From positions 38,142,228 through 38,206,227 of the forward strand of contig NC_063062.1 of assembly GCF_018812025.1 (NCBI RefSeq): a stretch of 64,000 nucleotides of DNA, in the 5' to 3' direction. A program made the position numbers and the translations under genes. This DNA comes from Megalobrama amblycephala. Taxonomy: Eukaryota; Chordata; Actinopteri; Cypriniformes; Xenocyprididae. The notes beneath the pieces were generated by a model, which did not search any database, was not told where the DNA came from, and was given only the letters and a program-made list of their open reading frames with translations. Positions 54,901 through 64,000 of the stretch are shown here, piece after piece; position 1 is the stretch's first letter; every line of letters begins with the position of its first letter.

Positions 54901-57900
54901 AGACTCTGACACAAATGTACACACACTTTCTTCGCTTTCAGATCCAGCAGAGCAGAAGAAAGTATGATGGAGAATACGCAGCAGATGTTTCCTGGGATGA
55001 AGATGCCATCCTTTCACTGGGGAAACTGGCATTTCATCAGCTGGAAAGAAACAACCTGATCTTCTATGACACAGACCTGGAAGCCTGTGGTATTGACATT
55101 GATAAGGCATCAGTGTACTCAGGCATGTGTACCCAGATCTTTAAGGAGGAAACAGGGATCATTCTTGGTACTATGTACTGCTTTGTTCACTTGAGTATTC
55201 AGGAGTTTATTGCAGCCCTTTATGCACATCTGTTTCTAGACATCAACAAGAAAAATGTGTTTGATCAAGAGTCTACAGAACAGGAAAACCAAAATAAAAC
55301 CATAATTGATTTGCTCAAGTTTGTAGTGGACAAGGTGCTCAAGATTGTAGTGGACAAGGTGCTTAAGAGCGACAAGTCTACAGAACAGGAAAACAAAAAT
55401 GAAACAATGATTGATTTGCTCAAGATTGCAGTGGACAAGGCGCTCAAGAGCGACAATGGACACCTGGACCTTTTCCTTCGCTTCCTCCTCGGTCTGTCAC
55501 TCCAGTCCAATCGGCGACTCTTAAAAGGTCTGTTGACGCAGCAAGATGGTAATGACCAGAGCAAAGAGGTAATAGTTCAGTACATCAAGCAGAAATTGGA
55601 AGATAATCTGTCTGCAGAGAGATCCATCAATCTGTTCTACTGTCTGAATGAACTGAATGACCAAACTCTGGTGAAAGAGATTCAGACCCACCTTAGCAAC
55701 GGAAGTCTCTCACCTGCTGACCTTTCACCTGCCCAGTGGTCTGCTGTGGCCTTTGTGTTGTTGACATCAGAGGAGGAGCTGGAAGACTTTGAGCTTCAGA
55801 AATTCAAGAAATCAGACGAGTGTCTCATTAGATTATTAGCAGTCATCAAAGCCTGCAAAAGAGCTCTGTAAGTCATTTAATACACATATATAACATACAT
55901 TTAATAACATTTAATATAAATATATAGAAAAATGAATTGTATGTGTTCCACCTAATACTGATTGTTGTATTTTGAAATTTGATTTATTTCCCTTGTAGGC
56001 TAAATGATTGTAACCTAACTGACAGAAGCTGTTCAGCTCTGGCTACAGTTCTTGGATCAGAGACTCTGAAAGAGCTGAACATGAACAATAATAATCTGCA
56101 GGATTCAGGGGTGAAGCTGCTTTGCACTGGACTGGATAACTGTAAATTGGAAGTACTGAGGTAAGATTTGTAACAATTGACAAAAATTGTTTATATAAAC
56201 CATGAATTTTGTGAACCATTACACCAATAATATTTTATATATATAATATTAGGGGTGTAACGGTTCACAAAATTCACGGTTCGGTTTGATATGACACAGT
56301 GGTATCACGGTTCGGAACGTTTTCGATACAGCAAAAAAAAATGTCCTTGATTTTTACAATTGTTTTATTTGGGGGTCAACGATAACCCCCCTATGCAGGG
56401 TTGCGTCAACAGACGATGATCATGTATTGATGATAGTAGAGTATGACGGCTATTACATTCTTCTAGTCTGTTTTTATTAGGTTAGGCTACTTTTATTATT
56501 AAATTAATATTTTAATAAATCCCCCCGCAATAATTTCATAGCGTATCACAGCATAACTGACGTTCTGTGAGGATAATAAATGATTAGAGTATTAGCTCCT
56601 CTTTTACAATGTTTTAAAGGTCCCGTTCTTCGTGATCCCATGTTTCAAACTTTAGTTAGTGTGTAATGTTGTTGTTAGAGTATAAATAAAATCTGTAAAA
56701 TTTTAAAGCTCAAAGTTCAATGCCAAGCAAGATATTTTATTTAACAGAAGTCGCCTACATCGAACGGCCAGTTTGGACTACATCCCTCTACTTCCTTCTT
56801 TAATGACGTCACTAAAACAGTTTTTTGACTAACCTCCGCCCACAGGAATACACAAGAGTTGCGTTTGAAGAGTGTGTTTGTCGCCATGTCGTCGAAACGC
56901 TGTTATTTTCATCCCGCAGTCCAATCACCGGGTCTGATTCCGGCTCAAATTGATAGGGTAAAATTAAAGACATGTTTACGATAACACTGAGCGCGTGCAT
57001 CTCCACGTTATGGTAAGAGGCGTGACCTTTCCGGGCAAGATGCGCTAAGCTGCTGTCGAATCACAACACAGGAACCGCTGGCACAATCAGAACTCGTTAC
57101 GTATTTCTGAAGGAGGGACTTCATAGAACAAGGAAGTCATCATCCCGTTTTTATGACAGGGGAAACAGCGGTATACAGATAAGTAAATTATGTGAAAAAT
57201 ACTGGGTTTTTTTTTACACGCGAAACATGAACACATGTTATATTGCACACTATAAACACAATCAAAGCTTCAAAAAACCACGAAAAACGGGACCTTTAAA
57301 CATTTTTAGGTCTATTTAGCCTATACAATGAATTATAGGCCTGTAATTAAAATTATTAACAGTCTGTATATAATATACAGTCTATAACACAGGTTTATAT
57401 ATATATAATATCTATAAACCTGTGATCAATAAATCCAAAAAATAAATAAATGTCTCATTCATTTACATCCTTTTATCATACACACAGTACCATTATTTCT
57501 GTGTCAAATATTCCAATTATCACAGAAGTATACAAAAGTTTATTATTCAGATGTAAACGCTGATGTCTACATTACCGATCAAAATAAAATAAATCACCTT
57601 TTGAAAGTAACTGTGTGCTTCAAAATAACGACTGTATCGATTGCATTGTTACACCACTAGGTGGCAACAAATTACTGTTAAAATGTATCTATCACTGAAT
57701 CATCTGTTTCACCTGTCTGGATCTTACGTGTGTGTTCAAGCATCTTATTTGTGTTTAATTTGTGGTAACACTTAGGTTGTGGTACAATAAGATTCATTTT
57801 TTAACATTAGTTAATGTATTAACTAACATGAACTAACCATGGGCAATACATTTGTTACTGTGTTTATTAATCTTTTAACCGTAGTTAATAAATTACAGCC

Positions 57901-60900
57901 GTTCATAGTTTGTCCATGTTACTTCACAGTGCACAGTGTTGGGTGTAACGCGTTACTAAGTCACTAAGTTACTGTAATTAAATTACTTATCCACTGAAAA
58001 AGTAAAGTAAGGGATTACTGTTAATTTTTAGGTAATTTACTTATAATGTACTTGCATTACATACTGTAAATTAGTTCAACAGTTCTGTTTAAATCAACAT
58101 TGAATTTAAAATCTAAATTTGTCCTCTAATGGTAAACGTGAACACGCTGCCTCTTTAAAATCGTCAGCTGTAGTGAGTTGCGCATGCTGTGTAGTCACTG
58201 TCTGAAGATGTCGGCAGAAGCGAGTGGCTGTTTTGCAGAATGAAAATATTCCAATTACTTCACTTTTTGACACAGGTAGGCAAGAACGTTACGGTAAAAA
58301 TGAAAGCTATATCTTAGAGAGAAAAAACTACTCACACACTCTCTGAGAGACGGTCTTCAGTCAGCCAAAGCGCACACACATACCCTCGCAAGAGTCAGAT
58401 TTTCGTGGTTTATTACACATAAACATTCAAATACACACACAGTTATGTCAAAATGCCCATCTTGGCGTATATTCGTGCTGTTTATGTGAATGTGAACAGC
58501 ATGTATAACATCATATTGTCTCCGTCCATTAGGTCTTAGTGACAGCAGCCTTTAAAACATACTGTCTACTATTGGGTGTCTGTATTATAAATGATAATCA
58601 AACAACAAAAGAAAAGCTTTAATAATTAATCTATATTTAATTTATACAGTTATGACTATGCACAGTTATTTTATATTTGATTATTCAATTTCTGTGATAT
58701 TTTTACTTACTACTATTAGGCCTACCTGAAAATAACATATAGTATTGTTATATATCTTTACCGTGGTATCAACTTTGGTATCGAGTATTGTGCACTTTTG
58801 TTGGTATCGGTATAGACTACTAGATTTTTGGTATAGTGACATCCCTTTTTGTTACTAAAAAAATTTAAGTATTATAAAGTAAAAGTACTATAGTATGTTT
58901 TAATAAAGTTAAAAAAATTAAAAAGCTATAAAAGGCTAAACTATTCCATGTTTGACTCATATTTAAATTATTAAAGGTGCCCTAGAACTTTTTTTTAAAA
59001 GATGTAATATAAGTCTAAGGTGTCCCCTGAATGTGTCTGTGAAGTTTCAGCTCAAAATACCCCATAGATTTTTTTTAATTCATTTTTTTAACTGCCTATT
59101 TTGGGGCATAATTAGAAATGAGCCGATTCAGGGTGTGTGGCCCTTTAATTCTCGTGCTCCACGCCCCAAGAGCTCACGCTTGCCTTACACAACATAAAAA
59201 AAGTTCACACAGCTAATATAACCCTCAAAATGGATCTTTACAAAGTGCTCGTCATGCAGCATGTCTAATCACGTAAGTACAGTGTTTATTTTAATGTTTA
59301 CATTGATTCTGAATGAGTTTGAGGCTGTGCTCCGTGGCTAAGAGCTATTGCTCCACTGTTGGAGAGATTTATAAAGAATGAAGTTGTGTTTATGAATTAT
59401 ACAGACTGCAAGTGTTTAAAAATGAAAATGGTGACGGCTCTTGTCTCTGTGAATACAGTAAGAAACGATGGTAACTTTAACCACATTTAACAGTACATTA
59501 GCAACATGCTAACGAAACATTTAGAAAGACAATTTACAAATATCACTAAAAATATCATGTTATCATGGATTATGTCAGTTATTATTGCTCCATCTGCCTT
59601 TTTTTTGCTATTGTCCTTGCTTGCTTACCTAGTCTGATGATTCACCTGTGCAGATCCAGACGTTCTGCCCTTGTCTAATGCCTTTCATAATGTTGGGATC
59701 ATGGGCTGGCATATACAAATATTGGGGTCGTACATATTAATGATCCCGACTGTTACGTAACAGTTGGTGTTATGTTGAGATTCGCCTGTTCTTTGGAGGT
59801 CTTTTAAACAAATGAGATTTACATAAGAAGGAGGAAACAATGGTGTTTGAGACTCACTGTATGTCTTTTCCATGTACTGAACTCTTGTTATTTAACTATG
59901 CCGAGGTAAATTCAATTTTTGAATCTAGGGCACCTTTAAAAGAGTTTCCTTTCTATTGTCTATCTGGTCAAGGTTTATAGGGATTTTAAGAAGTAATTAG
60001 TAATAAGTTACTTATTGAGTAATTAAATTACTTTTCAGACAGAGTAATTAGAAAAGTATTTTAAATACAACATAGATGATGTAATTACTTCTTTTAAGTA
60101 ACTTACCCAACACTGACAGTGCATTAACTAATGTTAACAAATACAACTCTTGATTTTAATAATGTATTAGTAAATGTTAAAATTGACATGAAAAAAGATT
60201 AATAAATGCTGTAGAAATGCAGTTCATTATTAGTTGAGATTAGCAGTTTTTTAAACTTATTTTACAAGTATAATAAGCGCAAAAAAGGACTGATTTAGTT
60301 GAGTATTGTGCATTTTTTCCCCTTACTACTATTTTTTTTATTGGTTGTTTAATATTTTTAATGGAACTGGAATCAGAATCAGAATCGTTAGGCAGAACTG
60401 GAAAATGTCTTACGATTCCAAACCCTAGTGATAATGTTCTTTGATCATTTAAATGTTCTTGCTCACTTTCTGTGTGTACTTTATTCGCTGTTTGAATAAC
60501 TGTGGAGCTGTGTTATAATTAGAAACATACTTTTTTAATGAAATAATTAAATACAAATTTAGTCGTATTCAAAATATTTAATGACATGACTACCATATCT
60601 GGTAATTGCTTAAAAAGATGGATTTATGATGTGCGTCAGCCCAGAGGCTGCTGACCTTGTTAGCCCTGGCTCGCACAGGCCCCAAAGTAGAAAAGCTGCT
60701 ATTGATAACAGACACTAGTACAAGCAATGGAGTACAACATTACAGGTGGTAGATTAGAACAAAGATACTATCAATTTCACAGGTGAATCATAAGGATTTT
60801 TATTTATTTATTTTTGGTAAGTAAAGGGTTTCCAAGTATGATAATGCCAGGTTTATCCATGTTCAGTTTCAGAAAGTTGGAGTTGAGCCATATATTTACT

Positions 60901-63178
60901 TCATTCATACAGGCAGATTTTTTTTTTAAATGGATAGAGAAGGTTTACTGATAATATACATTTAGATGTCATCTGTGTAGAAATGATAGTTAAAACCATG
61001 TTGATGTAGAAACTGACCCAGGGGTAGTATGTCGATGATGAAAAATAATGGATCGAGAACTGATCCCTGATGCAGCTAAATGTTACATTTTCATTCGTGT
61101 TCTAGACTTTCAGACTGCAGTATCACTGAAGAAGGTTATAAAGCTCTGGCTTCAGCTCTGAGATCAAACCCTTCACACCTGATAGAGCTGGATCTCACAG
61201 GAAATGATCCTGGACAATCAGGAGTGAAGGAGCTCAATGATTTACTACAGGATCAGAAGTGTAAACTCAAGACACTGAGGTGAGATGTGATGGAATAATA
61301 CAACAAAAATGACAAGCAGCCAAATTATTTATAGAATTACTCATTAATACAATCTATTGCAAAGAAGATTGAACATAAAGCATTTGACACTGTTTTCAAT
61401 TGTGAATCAGATGCTATTTTTTAATAAAGGTTTAGTTAAGAATTTATTTGAATCCTGCTTTATCTTCCCATCTGCAGGTTTTTGAGTCCTGCTGCAGATG
61501 AAGCCTGTCAGTTTGTGAACAGAGTTCTGGGTGAGAATCTGTTACTCCTGAGAGAGCTGAATCTGAGTGAACATAAACTAGGACCCTCAGGATTGAAGAA
61601 ACTTGCTGCTGTACTGCCGGATAAACACTGTAAACTCAACACACTGATGTAAGTTTTATTATCATTACAATAAATTTTTTTCTTATAATAGTGAACTTGC
61701 TCCTTATTGTGTTATGTATATTTTGTAATGTCATCACTAAGGATAAGCCTGAAGCAGGATGCCATGTTCGGAAAGGAAATGCTGTGTACTAAGGAGCCCC
61801 TAAAGGGAAATTTATATGAGTTGGCAGGAAAAATATAGTTCAGTGCTTTCTCTCGCAATTATATAGTTGGGTAATTATACTGTATATATTTTTCAGGCAT
61901 CAGGGAGCCTCTGTTATTATGCATGGTATTGAAATCGCCTTTAAATGCGCGCTCGTGTTTGATTTTCACTTTCAAGATTCACAATCACACATACTGTATA
62001 GTAGGGAGCGGCAGTACTGGCCACACATTTTACAAGATTGGATATTTGTCAGTAGTGCTCAGGATCTACAAATACTTCACCATCGTCCTATCAGCCATCT
62101 CTCCTTACTCTCTTTATGTGGCAAGTGAAATCTGATGTACTGTAATGTAACAGGCTACTGCTAGCAAGCGGCTAACCATATGTCCCTTTAGGGGCCCCGT
62201 AGAATGCATTTTTTTAAGCTTCTGTGCCTTTTCAAATACGGATTAAGGCTTCGGGCACACCCCTAGTCATCACCGTCACCAGTAGTTGTCAACTCTTGGT
62301 AAATGTCTGGATAACTATGTTTTCTGTTTTTTTAGTCTGAGTAACAGCGATATCACAGATGAAGATTGTCGTGTTCTGACTGAAGCTTTAAATTCAAACC
62401 CATCAAATCTGACAGAACTGAATCTGAGTGGGACTAAACTCAGAGACTCAGGATTGAAGATCTTCTCTGCGCTGTTCAAGAATGAACAGTGTCAACTGGA
62501 AAAGCTGAAGTAAGCTATTTAAAAAATATCTGTTATAATGCAAATCTCATATTTGTGGATAAAAGTAGTGATTACTAAATAAATATACTAGCCTTTATAA
62601 TTGTATGCATCTATACACCATTTTTATTTTTTGCTTTGTTATTCAACAGGTTATACTGCAGCAGTATTACAGCAGAAGGTTGTTCTGTTCTGGCGTCAGC
62701 ATTTTGTTTAAACCTGAAAGAGCTGGAACTGCATGAGAATAAACTAGGAAACTCTGGAGTAACAGAAATCTCCACTCTACTGGGAAATTCACAGTGTACA
62801 CTAAAGATACTCAGGTTTGAATTTGGTTAGGGTCAGAAATCTTATGTCAGTGATTGAATAAATCAAATATAATAAAATAATAAAATATTGACAGACACAA
62901 GGCTTTTTAAATACTGAAAATCATAATCCTGTAAAAGAAATCTAATTTTATTGAATTAGTTAATCGTTACACTTAATTTAATTGTTTTTCATTTTTTTCT
63001 CTAGACTTTCAGACTGCAGTATCACAGAAGAAGGTTATAAAGCTCTGGCTTCAGCTCTGAGATCAAACCCTTCACACCTGATAGAGCTGGATCTCACAGG
63101 AAATGATCCTGGACAATCAGGAGTGAAGGAGCTCAATGATTTACTACAGGATCAGAAGTGTCAACTCAAGACACTGAG
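51857..63178 (+). CDS. Gene 2: NLRC3-like FISNA-NACHT-LRR receptor (3' end outside window)
   Basis: Spliced gene made of the twelve exons listed below, all joining in one frame with no stop, about 1,160 residues in the window. Order: short N-terminal peptide (residues 1-19), two 34-35-residue repeats, linker and helical segment (to about 179), FISNA (about 180-250), NACHT with Walker A GVAGIGKT at 273-280, Walker [11 protein letters not shown] at 345-354 and the ITTRPAAA sensor at 395-402, then the helical regions, then LRRs. Known for the family: cytoplasmic ATP-dependent sensor or regulator of innate immune signalling, greatly expanded in fish. No death-fold (PYD or CARD) exon is visible. 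Same orientation and LRR classes as gene 1, 12 kb upstream. The C terminus lies beyond base 64000, so presence of B30.2 is unknown. Confidence 0.85.
52299..52400 (+). CDS. Gene 2 exon 2 (N-terminal repeat 1)
   Basis: 102 nt, phase 2 both ends, [20 protein letters not shown] then [14 protein letters not shown]. The serine-rich SxxSDQSK motif is typical of N-terminal repeats of fish NLR-C proteins. Acceptor GTCATTAG, donor GTATTT. Confidence 0.7.
52401..52766. other. Gene 2 intron 2
   Basis: AT-rich. Its 3' end is duplicated from the 3' end of intron 1. Nothing else. Confidence 0.5.
52767..52871 (+). CDS. Gene 2 exon 3 (N-terminal repeat 2)
   Basis: 105 nt, nearly a copy of exon 2 ([15 protein letters not shown] for [14 protein letters not shown]), with similar intron ends (TTTGTGTCATTAG). 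A tandem exon duplication that keeps phase 2. Confidence 0.7.
52872..53372. other. Gene 2 intron 3
   Basis: AT-rich, nothing recognised. Confidence 0.5.
53373..53448 (+). CDS. Gene 2 exon 4 (linker)
   Basis: 76 nt, moving the phase from 2 to 0: [20 protein letters not shown] then LSIFQ. Acceptor GCTAACAG, donor GTAGTA. Confidence 0.6.
53650..53845 (+). CDS. Gene 2 exon 5 (pre-FISNA helical segment)
   Basis: 196 nt, phase 0 to 1. [20 protein letters not shown] and [20 protein letters not shown]: two amphipathic helices, matching the segment that precedes FISNA in fish NLR-C proteins. Acceptor TGTGTGAAG, donor GTAAGA. Confidence 0.75.
53935..55867 (+). CDS. Gene 2 exon 6: FISNA-NACHT exon
   Basis: 1,933 nt, about 644 codons, uninterrupted. 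FISNA first ([40 protein letters not shown]), then NACHT: Walker A GVAGIGKT coded at 54213-54236, Walker [11 protein letters not shown] about 54429-54458, sensor IWITTRP about 54576. Both the Walker A lysine and the Walker B aspartates are present, so nucleotide binding and hydrolysis look possible. The winged-helix and HD2-like region follows. Unusual: a 35-codon in-frame tandem duplication at 55272-55448 ([15 protein letters not shown] / [15 protein letters not shown]). Acceptor TTTGTTTAG, donor GTAAGT. One large exon is the normal family layout. Confidence 0.95.
55999..56160 (+). CDS. Gene 2 LRR exon 7 (class C)
   Basis: 162 nt, [18 protein letters not shown] with [18 protein letters not shown]. 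Shorter than other class C exons by three codons. Acceptor CCTTGTAG, donor GTAAGA. Confidence 0.85.
56252..57660. mobile_element. GGGGTGTAACGG inverted-repeat element, interrupted
   Basis: Left end GGGGTGTAACGGTTCAC and right end, inverted, TGGTGTAACAATG. It holds another element at 56618-57295. Boundaries to within about 10 bp. Confidence 0.5.
56618..57295. mobile_element. TTAA-flanked MITE, 678 bp
   Basis: TTAA at 56614-56617 and 57296-57299. Ends AGGTCCCGTTCTTCGTG and CACGAAAAACGGGACCT. Confidence 0.75.
57934..60115. mobile_element. hAT-like element with perfect 8-bp target duplication
   Basis: Ends CAGTGTTGGGTGTAACG and TTACCCAACACTG. ACAGTGCA occurs at 57926-57933 and 60116-60123. No transposase seen. 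It hosts the TTAA element at 58975. Confidence 0.85.
58975..59935. mobile_element. TTAA-flanked element nested in the hAT element, 961 bp
   Basis: TTAA at 58971-58974 and 59936-59939. Ends AGGTGCCCTAGA and TCTAGGGCACCT, perfect inverted 12-mers. A reversed partial copy is at about 63290-63843. Confidence 0.85.
61106..61279 (+). CDS. Gene 2 LRR exon 8 (class A)
   Basis: 174 nt, [18 protein letters not shown]. Almost identical to class A exons of gene 1. Acceptor TGTTCTAG, donor GTGAGA. Confidence 0.85.
61478..61648 (+). CDS. Gene 2 LRR exon 9 (class B)
   Basis: 171 nt, [18 protein letters not shown] with [18 protein letters not shown]. Intron end shared with gene 1 exon 7. Acceptor ATCTGCAG, donor GTAAGT. 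Confidence 0.85.
61745..62268. mobile_element. Short form of the inverted-repeat element at 19731
   Basis: The left arm matches 19740-20110. Near the ends GAGCCCCTAAAGGGA and TCCCTTTAGGGGCCCC are inverted. The right end, CGGGCACACCCCTAG, corresponds to GGGCACACCCCTAC at 22440-22453. Confidence 0.6.
62336..62509 (+). CDS. Gene 2 LRR exon 10
   Basis: 174 nt, [18 protein letters not shown] with [18 protein letters not shown]. No close counterpart in gene 1. Acceptor TTTTTTTAG, donor GTAAGC. Confidence 0.85.
62650..62814 (+). CDS. Gene 2 LRR exon 11 (class F)
   Basis: 165 nt, [18 protein letters not shown] with [18 protein letters not shown]. Counterpart of gene 1 exon 8. Acceptor ATTCAACAG, donor GTTTGA (weak). 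Confidence 0.8.
63005..63178 (+). CDS. Gene 2 LRR exon 12 (class A)
   Basis: 174 nt, [19 protein letters not shown] count about two base differences from gene 1 exon 3, 60 kb away. Acceptor TTTCTCTAG, donor GTGAGA. Gene 2 continues past the window. Confidence 0.85.
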
Positions 63179-63289
63179 GTGAGATGTGATGGGGGGAAAA
63201 AAGAAAAAAAATGTATGGATTATGGCTGCACCCTAGTAGTTTATGAGAAGAGGCTTAGTTGACCAAATTTTTATTAGTAAGTGGCAAAA

Positions 63290-63843
63290 AAACTCTACAT
63301 GATATTATTATATTTTTAGTGATATTTGTAAATTGTCTTTTTAAAAGTTTTATTAGCATATTGCTAATGTACTGTTAAATGTGGTTAAAGTTACCATTGT
63401 TTATTACTGTATTCACGGAAACCAGAGCCATGTTGTAATTTTCATTTTTAAACACTTGCAGTCTGTATAATTCATAAATGCATCTTCATTCCTTATAAAT
63501 CTCTCCAACAGTGTAGCATTAGTCCCGTTAACACAGCATAGGCTACTATCAAACTCATTCAGAATCAAATGTAAACATCCACAAAATACTTACATGATCT
63601 GATATGCTGCATCATGAACACTTTGTAAAGATCCATTTTGAGAGTTATATTAGATGTGTGAACTTATTCTATTGTTTATGCAATGTTTATTGGGAGAGCG
63701 AGCTTGGGGGCTGGGAGTGCGAGCATTTAAAGGTCCAAAACAGGCAGTTAAAACATGTTATAATAAAATCTATGGGGTATTTTGAGTTGAAACTTCAGAC
63801 ACATTCTGGGGACACCTTAGACTTATATTACATCTTGTGAAAT
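63290..63843. repeat. Reversed partial copy of the TTAA element of 58975
   Basis: Shares, inverted, the GGGGTATTTTGAGTTGAAAC and ACACCTTAGACTTATATTAC stretches with 58985-59090. The outer end is missing. Confidence 0.65.
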
Positions 63844-63855
63844 AGTGATCTAGGG

Positions 63856-64000
63856 CAGTGGTTCTCAAACCTGTCCTGGGGACCCCCCACCACTGCACAT
63901 TTTTTATGTCTCCTTCATAAGACACACCCAATTCAACTCTTGCAGTCTCTACTAATTAGCTGATGACTTAATTCAGGTGTGTTCGATGAGGGAGACCTTA
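63856..64000. mobile_element. hAT-type repeat end, cut by the window edge
   Basis: Starts CAGTGGTTCTCAAACCTG, a typical hAT end. The remainder is outside the window. Confidence 0.5.

Larger units (their letters stand above)
57766..60240. mobile_element. Fish repeat (GTTAACATTAG arms) interrupted by a hAT element
   Basis: The left part (to 57933) and right part (from 60124) join cleanly if the hAT element and one copy of its duplication are removed: CAGTGCA then TTAACTAATGTTAAC. Outer boundaries approximate. Confidence 0.5.
56161..61105. other. Gene 2 intron 7, filled with nested transposons
   Basis: 4.9 kb without any exon-like sequence. It holds the elements listed at 56252, 56618, 57766, 57934 and 58975. 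From 60,240 to 61,105 nothing is recognised. Confidence 0.6.

Noticed and set aside
54371..55564. Minus-strand open frames within the NACHT exon
   Set aside because: Shadows of a long conserved coding exon whose plus-strand motifs (Walker A and B) are clear.
1..64000. CRISPR arrays, operons, ribosome binding sites or bacterial-type genes
   Set aside because: None. The sequence is plainly vertebrate (introns, fish transposons). Direct repeats here are microsatellites, minisatellites or exon duplications.

Overview
This is a piece of a teleost genome, most likely a cyprinid (zebrafish, carp or a relative). It is AT-rich, its exons have GT/AG introns, and the introns are packed with fish-type transposable elements. 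The host genes belong to the fish-expanded NLR family (NLR-C / NLRC3-like). These are cytoplasmic proteins with a FISNA domain, a NACHT ATPase domain and leucine-rich repeats (LRRs). Everything about splicing here is inferred from splice sites and reading phase; no transcript was available.

Gene 1 (exons from 967 to 39837, + strand) enters from the left without its N-terminal and NACHT exons. In the window it has 24 LRR exons of 162-177 nt. Every one starts and ends in phase 2, so any exon can be lost or duplicated without breaking the frame. Together they encode about 1,379 residues, roughly 48 ribonuclease-inhibitor-type repeats. Two small tail exons follow, ending in a stop at 39835-39837, with no B30.2 domain. 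The exons fall into sequence classes, called A to F here, that recur in order (B'-C-A-B-C, A-B-F-A, B'-C-A-B-D, C-A-B-D, E-E-E-E-D, end). This shows growth by cassette duplication.

The most recent cassette duplication is 12233-17566 versus 26571-30656. Each copy has since gained its own transposon: a gag-only LTR retrotransposon in the left copy, and a 1.5 kb inverted-repeat element in the right copy.

The interval 39838-51780 is intergenic. It holds fish interspersed repeats, a CACTG-ended MITE, a frameshifted C2H2 zinc-finger pseudogene (minus strand), microsatellites, and an L1-type LINE at 46611-51398 flanked by 13-bp target-site duplications. The LINE has intact ORF1 and a broken ORF2.

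Gene 2 (from 51857, + strand, running off the right edge) has an intact-looking start: a short first exon, two near-duplicate N-terminal repeat exons, two linker/FISNA-proximal exons, one 1.9 kb FISNA-NACHT exon, and six LRR exons in the window. Its LRR exons are of the same classes as those of gene 1 and almost identical for class A. The two genes are therefore tandem paralogues that appear to exchange sequence.

The introns hold many dateable insertions: Tc1/mariner elements (one carrying a nested tRNA-type SINE), hAT elements with 8-bp target duplications, TTAA-flanked elements, solo LTRs with 5-bp duplications, and nests up to four layers deep.
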